The position numbers and the translations under genes are program-made. The notes under the pieces were generated by a model, which was given only the letters and a program-made list of their open reading frames with translations, made no database searches and had not been told where the DNA came from. Positions 38,074 through 47,144 of a stretch of DNA of 64,000 bases are shown here, piece after piece. This DNA comes from Allobosea sp. ASV33. Its GTDB lineage: Bacteria; Pseudomonadota; Alphaproteobacteria; Rhizobiales; Beijerinckiaceae. The stretch's first letter is position 1. Each line of letters opens with the position of its first letter. The DNA lies in NCBI RefSeq assembly GCF_016428755.1, contig NZ_JAELTI010000002.1, positions 1 to 64,000 on the forward strand, given 5' to 3'.

Positions 38074-40683
38074 TCAACTCTGCGGCCGTATCAGCCGTAA
38101 GCGTTCCAATTCTTCCACAATTATCGGGCCAAGATGCAACGCGCCTATGTCCGGTATGCCCGCAAGCCAGTTCCGCGCTGCGTCCGGGGTCAGGCGACTG
38201 TCCGGAAACTCCGACTGGAGCGCGGCAGCCGCAATCCGAGACAAGCCCAATTCCATGAACGACCAGCCGGACTTGGTCGAGATGCCCAACTCCAGCGCCA
38301 ACGGGAAGTCGTAGATGTTGCCGACCATCTGATCTTGATCGGCTTCGCGCAGGACCATCGCGAGAATATCGACATAAGCCTTACCGAGCTGGACAAAGCG
38401 AAACCGAACCTGATCCTCGATTAGATCGAACTCTCGTCGAATGACATCGTCGACGACAATCTTGCCCGGATCCCTCACTCTGCTGCGGGGGTTCTGCTCC
38501 CGCTTGATCCTGTTGGCCTCGCGCCTCTTGTCATTGCGCCTTTCCTGACGCCTGACCGCTTTCGCCAACAACACCGGATATGGCAGCCCCCGCATCCAAT
38601 CGAGTGCCACGCCCGAAACCAGACGAGCGAAGTTCTCGCTGCCTTGATTTACCTCCCTGTCAATCCTCGCGAAGATAGACGAGTACGACGTCGAAGCCGT
38701 CCCTTCCAGCGGATTGACAGGCATTAGCGAAAGCGCGTCGCCAGTCGTGGCCTTCTCCAGCATATCGTCATAGAGTCGGCGGAGCCCGAAGGGGTCCACG
38801 GTCCAGTTCGTTGCGAGTAGGCTCGCGGGTAACGCAACACGCTTGCTGGCTGCGATGCTCAGTCCACTTAGGGTGTCCCGTAGGCCTGCACCGAGACTGC
38901 CAAGAGTGCGGTCGATATATTCTCGAACATTGTCCTTAGCGGCTCTTGCGATCAGAAGGCCGGCAGCCGCCCTCACACGCGTGGCATCGTCGTCATTGGG
39001 CACCTCGCGCGGCATTGCCCCCCCGAGCGCCGCAACGAGGCGGTCAGGCACATCGGATGCCGTTCGAAAGAAGGCAGATTCCACCTCGTAGCCGACAAAG
39101 GCGTCGAGGGGCTTCTCCGGCCAATCCGCATAGTCAACGAGGAACACGTTGCCCACGATATCCTTGGACATTCGTCCCGCTCGTCCGGCGAAGTTCCACA
39201 GTGCGGCGGGATCAAGAGGCTTCCCAGTTCCCCTAGTAGGCGTGTCGATGAAGACGTTCTTGGCAGGAAGATTTATGCCCTCAAAGAGCGTGGTGGTGCA
39301 GGCAAGGAACTTGACGTGGCCGTCCCTGAACGCCCCCTCCACGGTCTCGCGCAGGAGCGTCGGCATCTTTCCATAGTGGAACGCCACACCCTTCCGGATC
39401 ATTCCCGCGAGGGTATAGTCGGCATGGATATGCTGTTTCACGAAATCTGCGATGTCGACCAAGGCCGGGTTCGGGTCGTCCACCCTTCCGTGCGTTAGTT
39501 GCCTGGCGACCTTCTCCGCGTCGGTCGGGCCAGTAGCGTAGACGAGCGAGCCGCCCTCCAATCCGAGCTCCAACGCTGCGGCCGCAAGACGGCTCTCTGG
39601 TACGTCGAACCCACGCTCGCTCTTCAGATTGCCCAGAGGACGCGGTCCTTCCGGAGTTAGCAAATCTAGAATGAGCAAATTCGAAGCTTCGGCCTTCCTG
39701 ACCTGGATCCTGTTTTGGATGACGGACGGAAGCTCAGAGCGCGCCACGTTCATATCGGATACACCGATCGTAGGCCCAATTGCCTCGAAGCCCCTTGCGC
39801 CGGGTGCCAGCAAGATAAGGCGAGTGGCGGCATGCCTGCGAACCGCCTGCTCGATAGCGTCCTGAAGAATCATACCACGAGACCCGTCGGACAGATTCTG
39901 CGCCTCATCCACGACGATGAGGTCGAACGTGATGGAGGACACCGCGAGGAGGACTTGCAGGCGCTCTTGCGTGAGTACGAAGACCTGTCTGGCTGGCGCG
40001 GAGGCGTCGACCGTCGGCACCGTAGAGACCCTGACTGCTTGCCCTTCGCCTAGGCGTTTCTGAATCTTGGCGCTGACCTCGGATAGCAACGCACGGGTCG
40101 GAGCGACATAGACGGCACAAAACGAATCGGCCTTCTCGATCCGTCGGCACAGATGCTCGATGACCAGAAACGACTTGCCAGCGGAGGTTGGCGCCGACAC
40201 GGCAATCGCTTGGGCCCCGGGCAGTTCGTCCCACGTGTCCTTCTGGAAGTCCGTCAGCGGCAACCAATCGGATCCGACCCGGACGCTGTTCATCTCACGG
40301 GAAAGCGTTCGTCGAAGTGCGTCAAGGAACGACGATCCGGTTTCGGGCCCGGGCCGGGCGACGCGATCCAGCGCCGGGAAGTTGCCGAGATCTGTGAGGA
40401 TTCGGCGCCCACGTTCGTAGGCGCCATCGTTATCGGCGGCGACGATTAGAGCATTCAAGGCTATGGACTGGGCCATTCGTCGATAGCCGAGATGTTCCGT
40501 CTGCACGAACACCCCGGCACAGTAGAGGAGCTTGTGCAGCTCCTCGTCAGAGGGGGGCTCCGACGCCCGCTCGAGCCCGGCGGCAATCGACTGCACGGCT
40601 CCGGAGCGCTCCAAGCGCCCAAGGATGTCTGAGAACTCTTGGTGGCCTGCCATGCGGATCGAGAGGTCCAATGCGAAGCTCAT
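38074..40683 (-). CDS. hamB: Hachiman anti-phage system helicase HamB
   Basis: This 869-residue superfamily 2 helicase has a Q-motif-like LTDFQ near residue 143, Walker A SAPTSAGKSF (163-172), motif Ia YVAPTRALL, motif II VVDEAQN (DEAQ 259-262), motif V TTTLFEGINLPA (463-474) and motif VI FAGRAGR (498-504). A long N-terminal helical region and a C-terminal half of about 350 residues without known domain match Hachiman HamB. In Hachiman the helicase is thought to guard DNA and license the partner nuclease HamA when damaged or phage DNA is sensed. The ATG is 2 bases after the hamA stop, so the genes are coupled. G+C is lower than in flanking core genes, a sign of transfer. Confidence 0.85.
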   Translation of the reverse strand: MSFALDLSIRMAGHQEFSDILGRLERSGAVQSIAAGLERASEPPSDEELHKLLYCAGVFVQTEHLGYRRMAQSIALNALIVAADNDGAYERGRRILTDLGNFPALDRVARPGPETGSSFLDALRRTLSREMNSVRVGSDWLPLTDFQKDTWDELPGAQAIAVSAPTSAGKSFLVIEHLCRRIEKADSFCAVYVAPTRALLSEVSAKIQKRLGEGQAVRVSTVPTVDASAPARQVFVLTQERLQVLLAVSSITFDLIVVDEAQNLSDGSRGMILQDAIEQAVRRHAATRLILLAPGARGFEAIGPTIGVSDMNVARSELPSVIQNRIQVRKAEASNLLILDLLTPEGPRPLGNLKSERGFDVPESRLAAAALELGLEGGSLVYATGPTDAEKVARQLTHGRVDDPNPALVDIADFVKQHIHADYTLAGMIRKGVAFHYGKMPTLLRETVEGAFRDGHVKFLACTTTLFEGINLPAKNVFIDTPTRGTGKPLDPAALWNFAGRAGRMSKDIVGNVFLVDYADWPEKPLDAFVGYEVESAFFRTASDVPDRLVAALGGAMPREVPNDDDATRVRAAAGLLIARAAKDNVREYIDRTLGSLGAGLRDTLSGLSIAASKRVALPASLLATNWTVDPFGLRRLYDDMLEKATTGDALSLMPVNPLEGTASTSYSSIFARIDREVNQGSENFARLVSGVALDWMRGLPYPVLLAKAVRRQERRNDKRREANRIKREQNPRSRVRDPGKIVVDDVIRREFDLIEDQVRFRFVQLGKAYVDILAMVLREADQDQMVGNIYDFPLALELGISTKSGWSFMELGLSRIAAAALQSEFPDSRLTPDAARNWLAGIPDIGALHLGPIIVEELERLRLIRPQS

Positions 40684-40685
40684 GC

Positions 40686-41759
40686 TCAGTCCTCGCTCCC
40701 GGTCTCGTCGTCACCGATATCGATGTCATCACCGTCCAGTGGCAGATCCCGCTCCGTCACACCCATTGCCCCGTAAAATGCCTTGCGGAGAGCCCGCACG
40801 TCGGGAACCGCCACGAAGAGGACAATGGCCTTCGCCGGATCCGCGCTATGCTTCAATAGCTGCTTTCTCGCGACCATACGGAGGGCGCCGTGGTCGGCGG
40901 AGTACCGTTCGGCGAAATCGCGCTCGTGAATATCCGCGGATTGGTCATCTCGTATAGGCAGGCGCTGGCCGAAGTGGCCCGGCTCCGAATAGCAGATGAC
41001 CCCAACGAATCTTTCCCGCCGAGAGAGTTTGGGGTGGCCGATGATGTCGAAGTGATCGAGGGCAAGTTGCCTTGCCTCTCCTTCAAGCGCGTCTAGGTTA
41101 CCGAGATCGGCAACGATCTCATACTCCCGAAGATATTGACGGCGGTCTGACAGAAACTCGGCAGCGGATTCCGCATAGGAAGCGACACCGCGACGCCCGT
41201 CTCCGGAAAGCTTCGATTCTAGGAAATAAACGGTCAGCGAGCCGTTCTCGTAGAGAGCGTGGATGCCATCCAGACCGTGGATGGGCATGTTGGCGGCCGT
41301 CTTGAGTGACATCTTGCTCGCCACCTGCGCAGCTTTCAGATGCTCCTGCACCAGGCTGTAGGCCAACACCTCGCCAAGCTCGCTGGCGCGGCTCGGATGC
41401 CGGGCATTGAAGTCTATGAAAAGGCTTTTCACCGCCGCGTGATAGTTCGCGACCGCAGTCATATCGCCCGCCTCGATTTCGTGGCGGAACTTCTCCTGCT
41501 TTCGCCTCGGGAGGGCGTAGAACATGCATTCTCGCCACAGGAATTCAGCGAGGTCGACGACCATCGGCTTGTCCTCGGCGAATCGGACGTGCATCAAGCC
41601 AGTGCGCGGCCCTTCCCACTCCTCATCGTAGACAGCGCGAACACAGCAATTCACGACACTGTCGATCTTGGATGGGTTTAGAAGCGTCGCAAGGGCGCGG
41701 GCGAACGCCTCACCGTCCATTATTTCGCCGTCGTGACCATCAGCGCTTCCGTCCGACAT
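40686..41759 (-). CDS. hamA: Hachiman anti-phage system nuclease HamA (DUF1837)
   Basis: This protein of about 357 residues carries the DUF1837 domain. The key block is ASELGEVLAYSLVQEHLKAA, then SKMSLKTAANMPIHGLDGIH and VYFLESKLSG. Residues E130 (LGE), D164 (HGLDG) and E181-x-K183 (ESK) line up as a PD-(D/E)xK-type nuclease site. The family's N-terminal part includes HVRFAEDKPMVVDLAEFLWRE. The reading frame is open upstream into the spacer, but ATG 41759 (MSDGSADGHDGEIMDGEAF) is the first sensible start; 41720 is an alternative. It ends in an acidic tail (DDIDIGDDETGSED) and is followed 2 bases later by the helicase gene. HamA with HamB forms the complete two-gene Hachiman system. Confidence 0.85.
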   Translation of the reverse strand: MSDGSADGHDGEIMDGEAFARALATLLNPSKIDSVVNCCVRAVYDEEWEGPRTGLMHVRFAEDKPMVVDLAEFLWRECMFYALPRRKQEKFRHEIEAGDMTAVANYHAAVKSLFIDFNARHPSRASELGEVLAYSLVQEHLKAAQVASKMSLKTAANMPIHGLDGIHALYENGSLTVYFLESKLSGDGRRGVASYAESAAEFLSDRRQYLREYEIVADLGNLDALEGEARQLALDHFDIIGHPKLSRRERFVGVICYSEPGHFGQRLPIRDDQSADIHERDFAERYSADHGALRMVARKQLLKHSADPAKAIVLFVAVPDVRALRKAFYGAMGVTERDLPLDGDDIDIGDDETGSED

Positions 41760-42108
41760 CCTTGGCTCACAAAAAGGAGCTCGGACGGCGGAACGCGCGC
41801 GTATCAGGGCGAAGCCATCTGAGAGGTTGGGGTGAGAGCATGGACCAAGCTGCGTGGACGAATTCGAATAGAGCTTACAGTCACTGGATTCGCAACCTGG
41901 GAGCGAGTCGCCGCTCGTGGGCGCTCTGAACTTGTTTGGTTTGAGACGAGAGCGATGCGGAAGCCGAGATCGCGCGCGTGCTTGATGAACGCAAGCCGCT
42001 CCAGATGCGCCGACGCGATGTTCCAGGACAGGAGGGATATTCCACACCGCGTCCGCTCGGACACGATCACCACGACTGCCTTTATCGGGCTAAGGAGGGT
42101 TGGACCGA
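41760..42108. other. 349-base spacer between the Gabija-like and Hachiman gene pairs
   Basis: It probably holds the promoter of the hamA-hamB pair. A minus-strand open frame of 89 codons (42073 to 41804) has a GTG start without ribosome site and an atypical, Ser/Arg/Pro-rich second half, so I do not call it. No clear terminator follows the helicase gene. Confidence 0.45.
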
Positions 42109-44037
42109 TCAGCCTGCCCTGACTTCCCGTACGCCGGCCTTATCGAGCAGCGCGAATATTTCACTGATCTTTGTGTTCCGATCCGAGCCGCATCGCGTCA
42201 TCACCAAGCTCTCCCTCGCGCGCGAGGCTGCCACGAAGAACACTGAGTGCCCCTCGCCGGGATCCTTGTCGAAACTCCACCACTCGGTGTCGTTCAGCCC
42301 GAGCAGAAACACCTGATCGTATTCCAGCCCCTTGCTCTTCGTGATCGTCATCAACGGTGTCTGGCCCTCCCCGCGGAAGGTCCGGATCGTCCCGGCCCAA
42401 GACCCGGCCGCGGAGCATTCGACAAGGAAGTCCCGGGTGGCATCCCGCACGCGCCGGAAGAAATCCGCCGTTCCATATTGCGGGGCGACGCCACGAAGCC
42501 GTTCCAAACCGAGGAACGATTCGACGTTCGCCAACGCACCGCGAACGTTGTCAGGCGAAGGCGCTGCGTTCGCGGCAAGTCTATGATCTCGATGGAAGCG
42601 ATCCAGACGCTCTGCCAGCTCGTTGGCGATGGCATCAGTCTCCTCGAAGGACAGGTTCTCAAGGGCAGCGATATGATCCATGGCGATCGTCCACCGAGCG
42701 CCGCCGTGCCGGTGCATCAGTAGCTCCAACATGTCCGCGACGATCCGTGAATAAGGCTCGGCCATCAGATCTTGGATCGAGGCGCCGCCGACGTCGCGGT
42801 CCTCGTTCCTCAACGCGAGCCCCATCGCTTCGAACTTGGGCCGCACGCGCTGTTCCCAATCGACAGCCTTCTGCCGAACGAGCAGCCCGATCGAGCGCGG
42901 ATCGGTGCCGGCAGCGATCGCCTGCGCCACGCGATCCGCAACGGCCTGCGCCTCCTTATCGGCGTCGTCGGCGACGAGAATCGAGCAAATCCGGTCAGGC
43001 GACATGTCCGGGGCCGGTCGGGCCACGATGAAGTCGGGCTCGTCGGGCGCTAGGTTCGCCTTCAGTGTGTTCAGGATGGCGACGATACGCTCGTTGCTCC
43101 TGTAGTTCCGGGTCAGACTCATTCGCCCGGACGCTCCTCGATCGGCGAGGAAGTCAGCTTGGAAAGCGTCGAAGACGTCCTTGCGCGCACCTGCCCATCC
43201 CATGATCCGCTGCTTGTCGTCGCCGACCGCCGTGAGGCTGGCGGACCCGCCCGCAAAAATGGATTCGATCAACCCGTATTGGGTCGACGTCGTGTCCTGG
43301 AACTCGTCGAGGAATACGTGGCCGTAGGTAGCGCGGATCGCGGCCCTGATGCGAGGATTGGCGTTGATGATGGCCTGGGCCATGCGGCCGATCATCGGAA
43401 ACCCCAATAAGGGATTTCCGCTTGTCAAGGTCGCTCGGAGCTGAACCAGTTGCAGGAACGCCGCGTGGCTCTCGATCGAAAGTGGATGCAGGCATAACGC
43501 CTGTACCGAACGAGTGAAGTCGTCCAGGCCGACGCTGTGGATCTTGGCGGCGACCGGTTTCTTGCCGATGATTGTCTTGGCCCAATGCGCGGGATGTCCC
43601 GGCTCATCCAATCCGTTGACCACGAAACGCTGGAGTTCGTTCAACGAGGCCCGGCTCGCGAAACCCGCGATTCCGTAGCTGCCGCCGAGCGCCAAATGTG
43701 ACGGAAGCGCCGCGGAGAAGCGATCTAGAAGCTGCTTGGCGAATGCGTCGAACGTCATGGAATCCAATGCACCGGCGAGAAGCCTGCCGCATCGCCGTTC
43801 CACCCGATCGCGCAAGTTCGAGGCCGCGTCCCGCTTGAAGCTGATAGCGAGTATGCGTCGCGGATGAAGGCAGCCTCCGGTTTGGAGCAGGAAGGCCGCC
43901 CGCTGCCCGAGAAGCTCGGTCTTGCCTGTGCCGGGGCCGGCGACGACCAGCGCGCTGCCCCGGGCACGGATCGCAGCCTCGGCTGCCGGCTCCATGGCCG
44001 GCACGCCGATAGGCCTCCATTTGTCGGCCTCGATCAT
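42109..44037 (-). CDS. UvrD/Rep-like superfamily 1A helicase, Gabija GajB-like
   Basis: This 642-residue protein has all SF1A motifs: Walker A VVAGPGTGKTELL (residues 32-44), motif Ia LAISFKRDAASNL, motif II VFLDEFQDTT (DEFQD 244-248), motif III AVGDDKQRIMGWAGA, motif IV LTRNYRSNERI, motif V MTITKSKGLEYDQVFLLG and motif VI FFVAASRARESLVMT. The ATG overlaps the stop of the OLD-family nuclease gene by 4 bases. An OLD nuclease followed by a UvrD-like helicase is the Gabija arrangement, in which the helicase-like partner senses or processes DNA ends. At 642 residues it is longer than the GajB I know (about 500), so I call it Gabija-like. Confidence 0.82.
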   Translation of the reverse strand: MIEADKWRPIGVPAMEPAAEAAIRARGSALVVAGPGTGKTELLGQRAAFLLQTGGCLHPRRILAISFKRDAASNLRDRVERRCGRLLAGALDSMTFDAFAKQLLDRFSAALPSHLALGGSYGIAGFASRASLNELQRFVVNGLDEPGHPAHWAKTIIGKKPVAAKIHSVGLDDFTRSVQALCLHPLSIESHAAFLQLVQLRATLTSGNPLLGFPMIGRMAQAIINANPRIRAAIRATYGHVFLDEFQDTTSTQYGLIESIFAGGSASLTAVGDDKQRIMGWAGARKDVFDAFQADFLADRGASGRMSLTRNYRSNERIVAILNTLKANLAPDEPDFIVARPAPDMSPDRICSILVADDADKEAQAVADRVAQAIAAGTDPRSIGLLVRQKAVDWEQRVRPKFEAMGLALRNEDRDVGGASIQDLMAEPYSRIVADMLELLMHRHGGARWTIAMDHIAALENLSFEETDAIANELAERLDRFHRDHRLAANAAPSPDNVRGALANVESFLGLERLRGVAPQYGTADFFRRVRDATRDFLVECSAAGSWAGTIRTFRGEGQTPLMTITKSKGLEYDQVFLLGLNDTEWWSFDKDPGEGHSVFFVAASRARESLVMTRCGSDRNTKISEIFALLDKAGVREVRAG

Positions 44038-46091
44038 GCTGCGGGCATCTCAAGTGATCTAGCGACGTGCTCGATCAAGCGCTCCAGAACTTCGGGGCAA
44101 TCCCGACGCAACGTTCTAGGTTCCAACCTCGACAGCGCGGCCAGATGGGTCGCCGGCTTCCCTCGGGATCCGAGAAAGAGATAGGCGTACCAAGGAAAGA
44201 GCTCTAACTCGGGCAGGCCGGTGTAGGCGGACACCCCATAACCGTCATCTCCGAGGCACCGTTCAGCGGCAGATTGCTGCCGCCGAGGATCGCTCGGCTT
44301 CTGAGGCCCCGTCGCCCCCTCCGGCAAGGTCTTGTATGCCTCGGGGAATGCGGACAGCATCAGCATGTCGAGGTCCAGTGGTCCGGACATAAAGATGCCT
44401 TGGCTTTCGAAGGCCTCGCTCCAGAAATTGATATCTTCGATATCCGCCGGCTCCTCGGAGGAGGACGAAAGCACTTGTTCTGCGCGCGCGATGGCTTTGG
44501 CGGCGTCTGCCCGTTCGCTTCTCGTCAGCCGGCGCCCCGATTGTTGAAGCGCCTCGGCGGCAACCTTGAATTGCCGATAGTCGCCCGAGCTGCGGCCCAT
44601 ATCCAAGTCCATGAGCGTGGTCTGAGGGATGCCCAACTGCTCCACCAGACGCCAAAAGTGATGGACGTGACGACCGCCGATCGGAACGATCGCGACGAAT
44701 GACCGGTCGATCGGGACGTCCAATGCCTCCGCGATCCGAGGGATCACGATCTCTTCGGAGGGGCCCTCCCCGAAAATGGCGTGCCGAGCGAAGTAGATCT
44801 CCGGATGAGCCCGCACGGCCTCGCGCACGAACTTGGCCGCGTCCACATCATCTGTTGGAAGCGCCAGCTTGGAGACGACAGAGGTCCCGGTCCGACTTGT
44901 CCGGCGGACGTGGCGGATCGCGGTCGGTTCAATCCGGCCGACGATCGCTGGGGCATGACTCGTCAGCACGCCCTGGACGCGAGCGGTCTTCACCAATCCT
45001 TCGAGCTGAGTGAGCAACCGAGAAAGGAAGTAAGGGGAAAGGTGATTTTCGGGCTCCTCGAAGGCGAAGATCGTCAAAGCTGGGGCGCGCGCGAAGTCCG
45101 GCTGGAAGGGTGGCGTTAGCCCCTTCCGCACGTCGTTTTCTAGGGCGAGCTTGAGATCGAGCAGCGCCTTCACGAGTGCGAAATGGAATAGCGACCTCTG
45201 CCCGTCACTGAGATCCTCGACCGACATCGTTCGGCCTGTGGCGGAAGGATCCAATAGGATCGCGGCACTTCGTACGATCTGCTGGAGATCGGGAGCAAGG
45301 ACCGAAAGCCGCGCAGTAGTTCCAGTCTCGCCGGTGTTGAGCTCTGACCAGCAAGCGTTGATCGCAGCGTTAACTCGGGTCAGGGCGCCTTCCCCGTCCA
45401 ACTCTCGGGATGCCTTGTCAATAAGCGCGCCGATCTCCTCCTTCTTCTCCCATTGGATGGCCTTCATGAGACTTCGTCCCAGGCTACGGACCGTGAGATG
45501 GGTCAAGGCGGTGACGTCGCGGGAAGCGGGGATGTACCGCACGATCACGTGTCCGCGCTCCGGAGACGTCATGCGCTTCTTCAACAGCGGATCGGCGTCG
45601 CCGAAAGGCACGTCGCCGCTGGCATGTATCCAATACAGCGTCTCCTCAACGACGCCGTCCAACGTGCCGGCCAATTGCCAAGTCGCTTCCAGTCGGACGC
45701 GCGCGAAGGGATGCCCCCCTTCGCTATCGACGATCATGTGGCGAAAGGCCGGAGGTATGGTCTTCTCGGCCTCGCCGCCCTCGACGTCGAGTTCAGGAAA
45801 CCTGAAGATGGCTTCGATGAAGAGGCGGCGTTCCGGGCGGCTATCCAGCCGCTCAGTCGGCGGCACGAAGAAGTCGCTCGGCTGGACGCTCCTCTCGTCG
45901 CGTGTCTCCCCGAAAAGCCGGAGCAACGCCTGGATAAGTGAACTCTTGCCCGCACCGTTCCGCCCGATGAAGACGCTGGTCTCGGCCTCCAAGGGCACTT
46001 CGACAGGAACTGGCCCCAGTTCGTCCTCAACCAGTAGATTGCCCGAGGCGAAGCTGCGGAAATTCCAGAGCTTCAAGGATTCGATGTGCAC
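44034..46091 (-). CDS. OLD-family ATP-dependent nuclease, Gabija GajA-like
   Basis: This 685-residue protein joins an ABC-type ATPase and a TOPRIM nuclease. It starts LKLWNFRSFASGNLLVED, as RecF/OLD proteins do, with Walker A FIGRNGAGKSS (41-51), signature LSDGQRSLFHFAL (294-306), Walker B IFAFEEPENHLSP (341-353) and the switch LTSHAP (376-381). The TOPRIM part has AIFGEGPSEEIVIPRIAEAL (acidic E442/E447) and TTLMDLDMGRSSGD (DLD 495-497). With the overlapping UvrD-like gene it forms a Gabija-like pair; GajA cleaves phage DNA when nucleotides run low. A C-terminal extension of about 150 residues makes it longer than typical GajA (about 580). Confidence 0.82.
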   Translation of the reverse strand: MHIESLKLWNFRSFASGNLLVEDELGPVPVEVPLEAETSVFIGRNGAGKSSLIQALLRLFGETRDERSVQPSDFFVPPTERLDSRPERRLFIEAIFRFPELDVEGGEAEKTIPPAFRHMIVDSEGGHPFARVRLEATWQLAGTLDGVVEETLYWIHASGDVPFGDADPLLKKRMTSPERGHVIVRYIPASRDVTALTHLTVRSLGRSLMKAIQWEKKEEIGALIDKASRELDGEGALTRVNAAINACWSELNTGETGTTARLSVLAPDLQQIVRSAAILLDPSATGRTMSVEDLSDGQRSLFHFALVKALLDLKLALENDVRKGLTPPFQPDFARAPALTIFAFEEPENHLSPYFLSRLLTQLEGLVKTARVQGVLTSHAPAIVGRIEPTAIRHVRRTSRTGTSVVSKLALPTDDVDAAKFVREAVRAHPEIYFARHAIFGEGPSEEIVIPRIAEALDVPIDRSFVAIVPIGGRHVHHFWRLVEQLGIPQTTLMDLDMGRSSGDYRQFKVAAEALQQSGRRLTRSERADAAKAIARAEQVLSSSSEEPADIEDINFWSEAFESQGIFMSGPLDLDMLMLSAFPEAYKTLPEGATGPQKPSDPRRQQSAAERCLGDDGYGVSAYTGLPELELFPWYAYLFLGSRGKPATHLAALSRLEPRTLRRDCPEVLERLIEHVARSLEMPAA

Positions 46092-46309
46092 GTTAGGTCC
46101 TCAACTCAGATAATTTTTGCAACGGACATCGTTCCTGCGATCGTGGTAGCAGCGATAGCTCTACGATTGTCTGCAATTCCGCCGGGCAGCAGCGAAAAGA
46201 CGTATCGTCAATCACCGCGCTCATCGGAGCCAGCCAAGCGCTCACGGCTTCCGTGAAATCGCCTCAAGACGAAAATCTGCGGCAATTGAATCGGTATCGA
46301 CAGCGCCTG

Positions 46310-47050
46310 TCAGCTCCTTGAGGCAATGAAAGCGAGCAAGACTACGATCGCCGGCAGGCACCACGAAACGATCGAGACGAGGCGGGCCAGGATGACCATC
46401 GAAGGACTTGACCCGGCCGTCACTGCCGCGACGTCGCCCCCCGCGGGGGGCGACGTCGCGGCGTGACCGGTGACGATGGCCGGGCGGTCCCTCCAGGTGA
46501 TCGACGTGGTCTTTCCTTGCGTGGCCCCCCCACCTCCGTTCCGATCGGGAGTGAGCTTCAGCGCAGGCCTGCGCTGGTGAAAGAATGGCGTGCGCTTGCA
46601 CCAGAGAGGGGCGACGACGGTCAGATCGATCTCGCGCGCCTGTCCCGCGTCGTAATCGAATTCGAGGCGCTTCCAGACGTCGCCCGGCACGCGGACATGG
46701 ACGGCCCACCTGTCTTCGTCATCGAGTTCGCCGTCCGCGAGAGAGGCGCCGATGTGGCTGTGCCAATCGAGGTCCGTCCGGTCTCCGGGAGCCGCTTGGA
46801 TGATGACCTCGATGCGCTCGACCGTGTGCGTCTGTCCGACCAGGCCGAGACTGCCCTCGATCGCGCCGGTCCCGAAGAGACGACGATCTTCCAGCCTTTT
46901 CTCGTCCAGTATGTGGACAGTGTGACCCTTCCGGAGGTCGCGCGCCGTCAGTCGCATGTGCTCCTGGTCGTCGCGCTCCAAGCCCTGGTCCTGATCATCG
47001 ATAAAGATCCTGCCGTCCTTGATCTCGACGGCGATGCTTTCATTGAGCAT
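46310..47050 (-). CDS. Tail-anchored protein of unknown function upstream of the OLD nuclease
   Basis: The gene encodes 246 residues behind an excellent Shine-Dalgarno sequence (GGGGAGGGGGAA just before the ATG on the minus strand). The first 160 residues are acidic and look beta-rich (for example IKDGRIFIDDQDQGLERDD, RVPGDVWKRLEFDYDAGQ). A low-complexity linker follows (TGHAATSPPAGGDVAAVTAG), and the last 27 residues form one membrane helix (LARLVSIVSWCLPAIVVLLA, then FIASRS), so it is probably anchored in the inner membrane facing the cytoplasm. I do not recognise a family. It is on the same strand and 218 bases upstream of the OLD gene, so it may be an extra component of that defence unit. 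Its linker is encoded by a perfect 38-bp palindrome. Confidence 0.65.
   Translation of the reverse strand: MLNESIAVEIKDGRIFIDDQDQGLERDDQEHMRLTARDLRKGHTVHILDEKRLEDRRLFGTGAIEGSLGLVGQTHTVERIEVIIQAAPGDRTDLDWHSHIGASLADGELDDEDRWAVHVRVPGDVWKRLEFDYDAGQAREIDLTVVAPLWCKRTPFFHQRRPALKLTPDRNGGGGATQGKTTSITWRDRPAIVTGHAATSPPAGGDVAAVTAGSSPSMVILARLVSIVSWCLPAIVVLLAFIASRS
46425..46462. repeat. Perfect 38-bp GC-rich palindrome inside a coding region
   Basis: The left arm 46425-46443 and right arm 46444-46462 are exact 19-base complements with no spacer; the centre reads CCCCCCGCGGGGGG and both arms contain GACGTC. Beyond one unpaired T, GTCAC (46419-46423) and GTGAC (46463-46467) extend the pairing. It lies inside the reading frame of the tail-anchored protein, in the part encoding the Gly/Ala/Pro-rich linker. 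There is no T-run, so it is not an intrinsic terminator. Confidence 0.8.
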
Positions 47051-47144
47051 TTCCCCCTCCCCAGCCGCAACACGCTAGCCGCGCACCCCGGCTGTTGCCA
47101 ACTCGCATCTTGACTTGGCGTGGGCAATTGTTCCTTTTTTGTTC

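Noticed and set aside
41804-42073. Minus-strand open frame of 89 codons between the helicase gene and hamA
   Set aside because: It has a GTG start without ribosome site, and its second half is Ser/Arg/Pro-rich and not host-like. It could be a remnant, but nothing supports a gene.
46425-46462. Intrinsic terminator
   Set aside because: The palindrome has no loop and no T-run on either strand and lies within a reading frame.
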